A stretch of 42,459 bases of DNA from DATARH01 sp035570495 (GTDB taxonomy: Bacteria; Pseudomonadota; Alphaproteobacteria; ATCC43930; CGMCC-115725). This document shows, in pieces, positions 39,058 through 42,459 of this stretch. The stretch's first letter is position 1. Every line of letters begins with the position of its first letter. Made by a program: the position numbers and the translations under genes. The notes below the pieces were generated by a model. The model was given only the letters and a program-made list of their open reading frames with translations. It was not told the DNA's origin and ran no database searches. Where the stretch lies: the NCBI GenBank assembly GCA_035570495.1, contig DATMLO010000081.1, forward strand, positions 1 to 42,459, written 5' to 3'.

Positions 39058-39192
39058 GTGCCCAGGCTGGCATTGTTTCTAGTTCTGATGTTGGTCGCCG
39101 CGGGATGTTCGTCCGGCTCGGTAACGCCGTGCGTCAACGAGGCGCAAGACCCGACCGGAATTTGCGCGTCCTCGCACGGCCACACTTACTGA
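39058..39192 (+). CDS. Very small predicted lipoprotein
   Basis: 44 residues from GTG 39058, preceded by AGAGG. MPRLALFLVLMLVAAGC is a signal peptide with lipobox AAGC, followed by SSGSVTPCVNEAQDPTGIC and a short tail SSHGHTY. Two further cysteines could form a disulfide in the envelope. I do not recognise a family. It converges on the DinB-like gene (39246). Being short and with a GTG start, it could be spurious, but the lipobox and ribosome-binding site favour it. Confidence 0.62.
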   Translation: MPRLALFLVLMLVAAGCSSGSVTPCVNEAQDPTGICASSHGHTY

Positions 39193-39245
39193 AGAATAGT
39201 CGAGCTCCCCAGGCGCCAGCTGCCCGGCTCGGTCCGCGCTCGGTT

Positions 39246-39758
39246 TTAGACAAGCATCTGCGGGATCACCAGAAACAGATCGGTATCGTCGGTCTTCTCG
39301 CCGGCTGCGGTGATCAGGGCATGCGCCTGGCCGCGGTGATGCGTCTGGTGGTTGAAGAAATGCGTGACCAGCAGCCGGTTGGGCGCCGTAACCTCGCGCT
39401 GTGCGGCGCCGCTGAACCAGGTCATGTCGCGGTCTAGATAAGCCTGGTCGACCCGCGACGCCCAATCCGTGATCTTCGCGTCGGCCTCGACCCGCTTGGC
39501 GCACAGATCGTCCCAATCGACCAGCATATGGCCGCTTTCCTTGATCGGCGTGGTCGGCCGCTCCCAGCCGTCAAAGCGGCTCATCCACTGGCCGTCGCCC
39601 CACAGGATGTGAACCAGCGTGTTGTGCAGCGAGCCCCAGAACGCGGCGCGATCGCGCCGCCGCTCTTCATCCGAAAGCCGGTTCGCCGCGGCGTAGAGGC
39701 GCCGGTTCATCTCCGCGTTGTAGGCGGCCATCGTGCGGACATAGGCGGTTGTGATCAT
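39246..39758 (-). CDS. DinB-family metal-dependent protein
   Basis: 170 residues from ATG 39758, with AAAGGATC upstream. A four-helix DinB fold: YNAEMNRRLYAAANRL, LHNTLVHILWGDGQWMSRF with a His ligand, and FNHQTHHRGQAHALI with the second and third His. These three histidines are the usual metal (Ni/Zn) triad. DinB-family proteins include thiol transferases such as bacillithiol- or mycothiol-dependent enzymes; substrate here unknown. A palindromic repeat starts 15 bp upstream of its start codon. Confidence 0.87.
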   Translation of the reverse strand: MITTAYVRTMAAYNAEMNRRLYAAANRLSDEERRRDRAAFWGSLHNTLVHILWGDGQWMSRFDGWERPTTPIKESGHMLVDWDDLCAKRVEADAKITDWASRVDQAYLDRDMTWFSGAAQREVTAPNRLLVTHFFNHQTHHRGQAHALITAAGEKTDDTDLFLVIPQMLV

Positions 39759-39772
39759 CGAATGATCCTTTC

Positions 39773-39851
39773 GTCATTGCGAGGCGCCGCGGCAATCCCC
39801 TTCCTTATGGGCCAAGGCCGCCGGAGATTGCTTCGCTTCGCTCGCAATGAC
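39773..39851. repeat. Palindromic repeat, CGTCATTGCGAG type
   Basis: GTCATTGCGAG (39773-39783) and CTCGCAATGAC (39841-39851) are perfect reverse complements. Within are GGCAATCCCC and GGAGATTGCTTC, the usual inner parts of this widely dispersed CATTGCGAG repeat family. It lies between the DinB-like gene and the DUF35 gene (divergent), leaving 71 bp to the DUF35 start. Confidence 0.82.
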
Positions 39852-39922
39852 ACGTTGGTGGTGATTGTCATTTCCTTCAATCTTGAATCGGGTCAACCAA
39901 GGGTGACCAAGGGAGATAACAG

Positions 39923-40333
39923 ATGCCTGAAGGACAACGGCCAAAGCCGCAACCGACCCCGGAAACGGCGCATTTCTGGGACGGCGCCAAGGCCGGCGAG
40001 CTGCGGCTGCAGCGCTGCAATTCATGCAGCAAGGTGTATTTCCCGCCGCGCCCGTTCTGCCCCGGCTGCGCCAGCCGCGATGTCGGCGTCTTCGCCGCGA
40101 GCGGCAAGGGCCGGCTTTACTCCTACGTGATCCATCACCGCCCGGTGCCCGGCTTTACGCCGCCTTATGCGATCGCCGTCGTCGAGCTCGACGAGGGGCC
40201 GCGGATGATGACCAACATCACCGACTGCCCGCAGACGCCCGAGGCGCTGGTGCTCGATATGCCGGTCGAGGTCGCCTGGGAAAAGCTCGACGACGACATA
40301 ACCTTACCCCTCTTCAAGCCGGCGAAAGGCTGA
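39923..40333 (+). CDS. DUF35 zinc-ribbon OB-fold protein
   Basis: 136 residues from ATG 39923, with AGGGAG upstream. Rubredoxin-like zinc ribbon with C32, C35, C46 and C49 (RCNSCSKVYF, FCPGCAS), followed by an OB-fold region (YSYVIHHRPVPGFTPPYAIAVVEL). DUF35 proteins normally partner with a thiolase-type enzyme on acyl-CoA substrates, and the next gene (5 bp later) is such a thiolase. The partner may provide substrate channelling. Cytoplasmic. Confidence 0.9.
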   Translation: MPEGQRPKPQPTPETAHFWDGAKAGELRLQRCNSCSKVYFPPRPFCPGCASRDVGVFAASGKGRLYSYVIHHRPVPGFTPPYAIAVVELDEGPRMMTNITDCPQTPEALVLDMPVEVAWEKLDDDITLPLFKPAKG

Positions 40334-40338
40334 CGCAA

Positions 40339-41490
40339 ATGACCGGAAAACGCAGCGACATCGCCATCGTCGGCGCGGCGGAAACCACCGAGATGGGCCG
40401 CATCCCCGAACTGTCGCAGATCGGCCTCCACGCCGACGCCGCCCTCAACGCGATGAAGGACGCCGGGCTCACCCCGAAGGACATCGACGGCATCGCCACG
40501 GCTGGCGAGACGCCGGTGACGCTCGCGCATTACCTCGGCATCACGCCGAAATGGGTCGACGGCACTGCGGTCGGCGGCTGCTCGTTTATGATCCATGTCC
40601 GCCACGCGGCCGCGGCGATCGAGGCCGGTCTCGCCAAGACCATCCTCATCACTCATGGCGAAAGCGGCCGCTCCGGTGTCGGCCGCACCCGCCCGCCGGC
40701 CTCGGCCGCGACGCTCACCGGCCAGTTCGAGGCGCCCTATGGCCCGATGGGCCCGCCGACGCTCTTCACCATCCCCGTCTTGCGCTACATGAAGACCTAC
40801 GGCCTGACGCACGAGCAGCTCGCGATGGTCGCGGTCGTGCAGCGCGAATGGGCCGCGAAAAACCCTCGCGCCACGTTCCGCGACCCGATCACCGTCGATG
40901 ACGTGCTCAACTCGCGGATGATCGCCGATCCGTTTCGGCTGTTGCAGTGCTGCCTGGTGACCGACGGCGGCGGCGCGCTGATCCTGACCTCGGCCGACCG
41001 CGCCAAGGACTTCCCGCAAAAGCCGGTCTATCTGCTCGGCACCGGCGAGAGCGTCGAGACCCCGATGGTGTCACAGATGGAGGATTTCACCTCGTCGCGC
41101 GCCTTCCGCGTCGCCGGCCCGACCGCCTTCGAGGAGGCCGGCATCACCCACAAGGATGTCGACCACCTGATGATTTACGACGCCTTCGCGCATCTGCCGA
41201 TCTACGGTCTTGAAGACCTTGGCTTCTGCAAGCGCGGCGAGGCTGCCTCGTTCATCTGGGAGCGCAACACCGCGCCCGGCACCGGCAAACTGCCGCTCAA
41301 CACCAATGGCGGCGGGCTCAGCTACATGCACTCGGGCATGTACGGCATGTACGCGCTGCAGGAGAGCGTGCGGCAGATGCGCGGCGTCGCTCCGGCCCAG
41401 GTGCCCGGCGCGAAAATCAGTGTCTGCCACGGCGTCGGCGGCATGTTCGCCGCCAGCGGTACGGTCATCATGACCAACCAGGGGCCATAA
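40339..41490 (+). CDS. Thiolase (SCP-x/lipid-transfer type, DUF35 partner)
   Basis: 383 residues from ATG 40339, 5 bp after the DUF35 stop. SDIAIVGAAETTEMGRIPEL, nucleophile C81 in VGGCSFMIHV, NTNGGGLSYMHSG and CHGVGGMFAASG with H364 are the thiolase pattern. The group resembles SCP-x-type thiolases that work with a DUF35 subunit, including steroid side-chain retro-aldolases, but this does not settle the substrate. The pair and the acyl-CoA genes at 33525-36483 suggest CoA-linked degradation. Confidence 0.9.
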   Translation: MTGKRSDIAIVGAAETTEMGRIPELSQIGLHADAALNAMKDAGLTPKDIDGIATAGETPVTLAHYLGITPKWVDGTAVGGCSFMIHVRHAAAAIEAGLAKTILITHGESGRSGVGRTRPPASAATLTGQFEAPYGPMGPPTLFTIPVLRYMKTYGLTHEQLAMVAVVQREWAAKNPRATFRDPITVDDVLNSRMIADPFRLLQCCLVTDGGGALILTSADRAKDFPQKPVYLLGTGESVETPMVSQMEDFTSSRAFRVAGPTAFEEAGITHKDVDHLMIYDAFAHLPIYGLEDLGFCKRGEAASFIWERNTAPGTGKLPLNTNGGGLSYMHSGMYGMYALQESVRQMRGVAPAQVPGAKISVCHGVGGMFAASGTVIMTNQGP

Positions 41491-41523
41491 GCGGCGTCGG
41501 GGCGAGGGGGCAGGGGGCGGCAG

Positions 41524-42459
41524 ATGAGATGGTCCACGGTCGGCCTTGCGGCCACGATGCTGATCGCCGCCGCCGGCGCCGCGCTGGCCGACCCGGAATG
41601 CCGGCCGATCCCGCCGCCAAAGGATCAGCCCTACACCGGCGTCCTCAAGCTTCAGGTCGACGCGACCGATATCGGCCGACGCATCTATCATGTGCGCGAG
41701 ACGGTGCCGGTCGCCGGCAAGGAGCTGGTGTTGCTCTATCCCGAATGGCTGCCGGGCACGCATTCGCCGTGGGGCCGCAACCGGCTCAACAAGATCGCCG
41801 GCCTCACCGTCACCGCTGGCGGCAAGCCGCTCGCCTGGACGCGCGACGCCTGCGATGTCTTCGCGTTCCGCATTCCCGTGCCCGACGGCGTGACCTCGGT
41901 CGATGTCGACTTTGACTATCTGTCGGCCGACGCGGCGCAGACCGGCCCGGGCGCGCATGCCGAGATCAGCCCCGAGATACTGGTGCTCGAATGGTCGTCG
42001 GTCGTGCTCTACCCGGCCGGCTATTTCGTCAGCCGCATCGACGTCGAGCCCGGCGCGGCACTGCCCGATGGCTGGCAATTCGCCACCGCGCTCGACCGCG
42101 CGGCCGACGACAAGACGCCCGCGTTCAAGCGCACGTCGCTCGAGACCCTGGTCGACTCGCCGCTCTTCGCCGGGAAATACGCCGCGCGCTGGGACCTCGA
42201 CCCCGGCGCCGCCGTCCCGGTGCATCTCGACGCCTTCGCGGACCGGCCGGAGTTGCTAAAGGCGAAGGACGAGAAGGGGACAAAAGACCTCGACGCCCAT
42301 CTCGACCAGCACCGCGCGCTGATCAAGCAGGCCTACAAGCTCTTTGGCGCAAAGCATTACGACCATTACGATTTTCTCGTCACCATCAGCGACAACATTC
42401 CCTATGCCGGCCTTGAACATCACCGGTCGAGCGAGGACAACACCGGCCCCGACTACTTC
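41524..42459 (+). CDS. M61-family (glycyl) aminopeptidase, N-terminal part, cut by window edge
   Basis: 312 codons are open from ATG 41524 to the last base. Signal peptide RWSTVGLAATMLIAAAGAA with cleavage after ALA. The mature part contains YHVRETVPVAGKELVLLYPE WLPGTHSPWGR, a beta-rich N-terminal domain, and near the edge YDFLVTISDNIPYAGLEHHRS typical of M61 peptidases just before the catalytic HExxH, which lies beyond the window. Periplasmic metallopeptidase by family. The Ala/Asp-rich composition agrees with the neighbourhood. Confidence 0.86.
   Translation, partial: MRWSTVGLAATMLIAAAGAALADPECRPIPPPKDQPYTGVLKLQVDATDIGRRIYHVRETVPVAGKELVLLYPEWLPGTHSPWGRNRLNKIAGLTVTAGGKPLAWTRDACDVFAFRIPVPDGVTSVDVDFDYLSADAAQTGPGAHAEISPEILVLEWSSVVLYPAGYFVSRIDVEPGAALPDGWQFATALDRAADDKTPAFKRTSLETLVDSPLFAGKYAARWDLDPGAAVPVHLDAFADRPELLKAKDEKGTKDLDAHLDQHRALIKQAYKLFGAKHYDHYDFLVTISDNIPYAGLEHHRSSEDNTGPDYF

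Noticed and set aside
41071..42225. 384-codon minus-strand frame over the thiolase and M61 genes
   Set aside because: Antisense to two well-supported genes; no motifs.
1..42459. CRISPR array, tRNA/rRNA, transposase, prophage or toxin-antitoxin pair
   Set aside because: No repeat-spacer pattern, cloverleaf, IS-type ORF, phage gene or TA-like gene pair was seen while reading both strands.

Overview
The window is GC-rich, densely coding chromosomal DNA with little spacing, many 4-bp ATGA start/stop overlaps and frequent GTG/TTG starts. The gene families point to an alphaproteobacterium: TIGR02302/DUF4175 next to lysA, the argH-LptM-lysA order, DUF1491, a long two-domain dCTP deaminase, a methylsuccinyl-CoA dehydrogenase (ethylmalonyl-CoA pathway), and CsbD with an EcfG-like promoter. 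Palindromic repeats of the CGTCCTTCGAGGC/CCTCAGGATGAGG kind, familiar from Bradyrhizobium-like and Rhodospirillales-like genomes, occur several times. I cannot name the genus. No rRNA, tRNA, CRISPR array, transposase, phage gene or plasmid gene was seen.

Layout. (a) 1-2258, minus: branched-chain amino-acid ABC transporter genes livG-livF-livH, with livH cut by the left edge. (b) 2578-3957: a zinc-ribbon membrane protein and an exported DUF882 peptidase-like protein, converging. (c) 3994-9332, minus: argH-lptM-lysA-DUF4175, linked throughout by 4-bp overlaps and divergent from a TlpA-type thioredoxin. (d) 9878-14559: esterase, gluQ tRNA-modifying enzyme, DUF4743 Nudix hydrolase, a small ACT-domain protein and an AsmA protein. 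(e) 14774-16679: a small lipoprotein, a hairpin with a T6 run, then mcd almost at once. (f) 16708-19337: an AT-richer orphan gene, a GspG-like membrane protein, AlaX and an SH3-type lipoprotein. (g) 19350-25936: cysteine synthase, dCTP deaminase, a hisC interrupted by a -1 frameshift, Nudix and DUF1491, lipoproteins, a TIM-barrel protein and DUF805. (h) 25995-29977: MBL-fold lactonase-like enzyme, short-chain dehydrogenase, DUF3617, PPOX-family protein and a glycosyltransferase-like protein. (i) 30044-36483, minus: two tandem MHS-type MFS transporters, a TPR protein, and enoyl-CoA hydratase / CaiB / enoyl-CoA hydratase, which looks like an acyl-CoA catabolic block. (j) 36592-38887: DUF3309 and CsbD stress proteins divergent from a soluble hybrid histidine kinase. 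(k) 39058-42459: small lipoprotein, DinB-like protein, a DUF35/thiolase pair and the start of an M61 peptidase.

Most of the window is ordinary housekeeping and catabolic content. The points most worth a second look are: the frameshift in a C5 tract of hisC; the hairpin/T6 placed directly before mcd with no visible Shine-Dalgarno; a crotonase-family protein lacking both usual catalytic glutamates; a palindromic EcfG-like promoter between csbD and the kinase; a 3 x 17-bp tandem repeat; an AT-rich orphan membrane protein; and interspersed repeats that end within about 15 bases of start codons. I did not find a clear multi-gene novel defence or mobile system.
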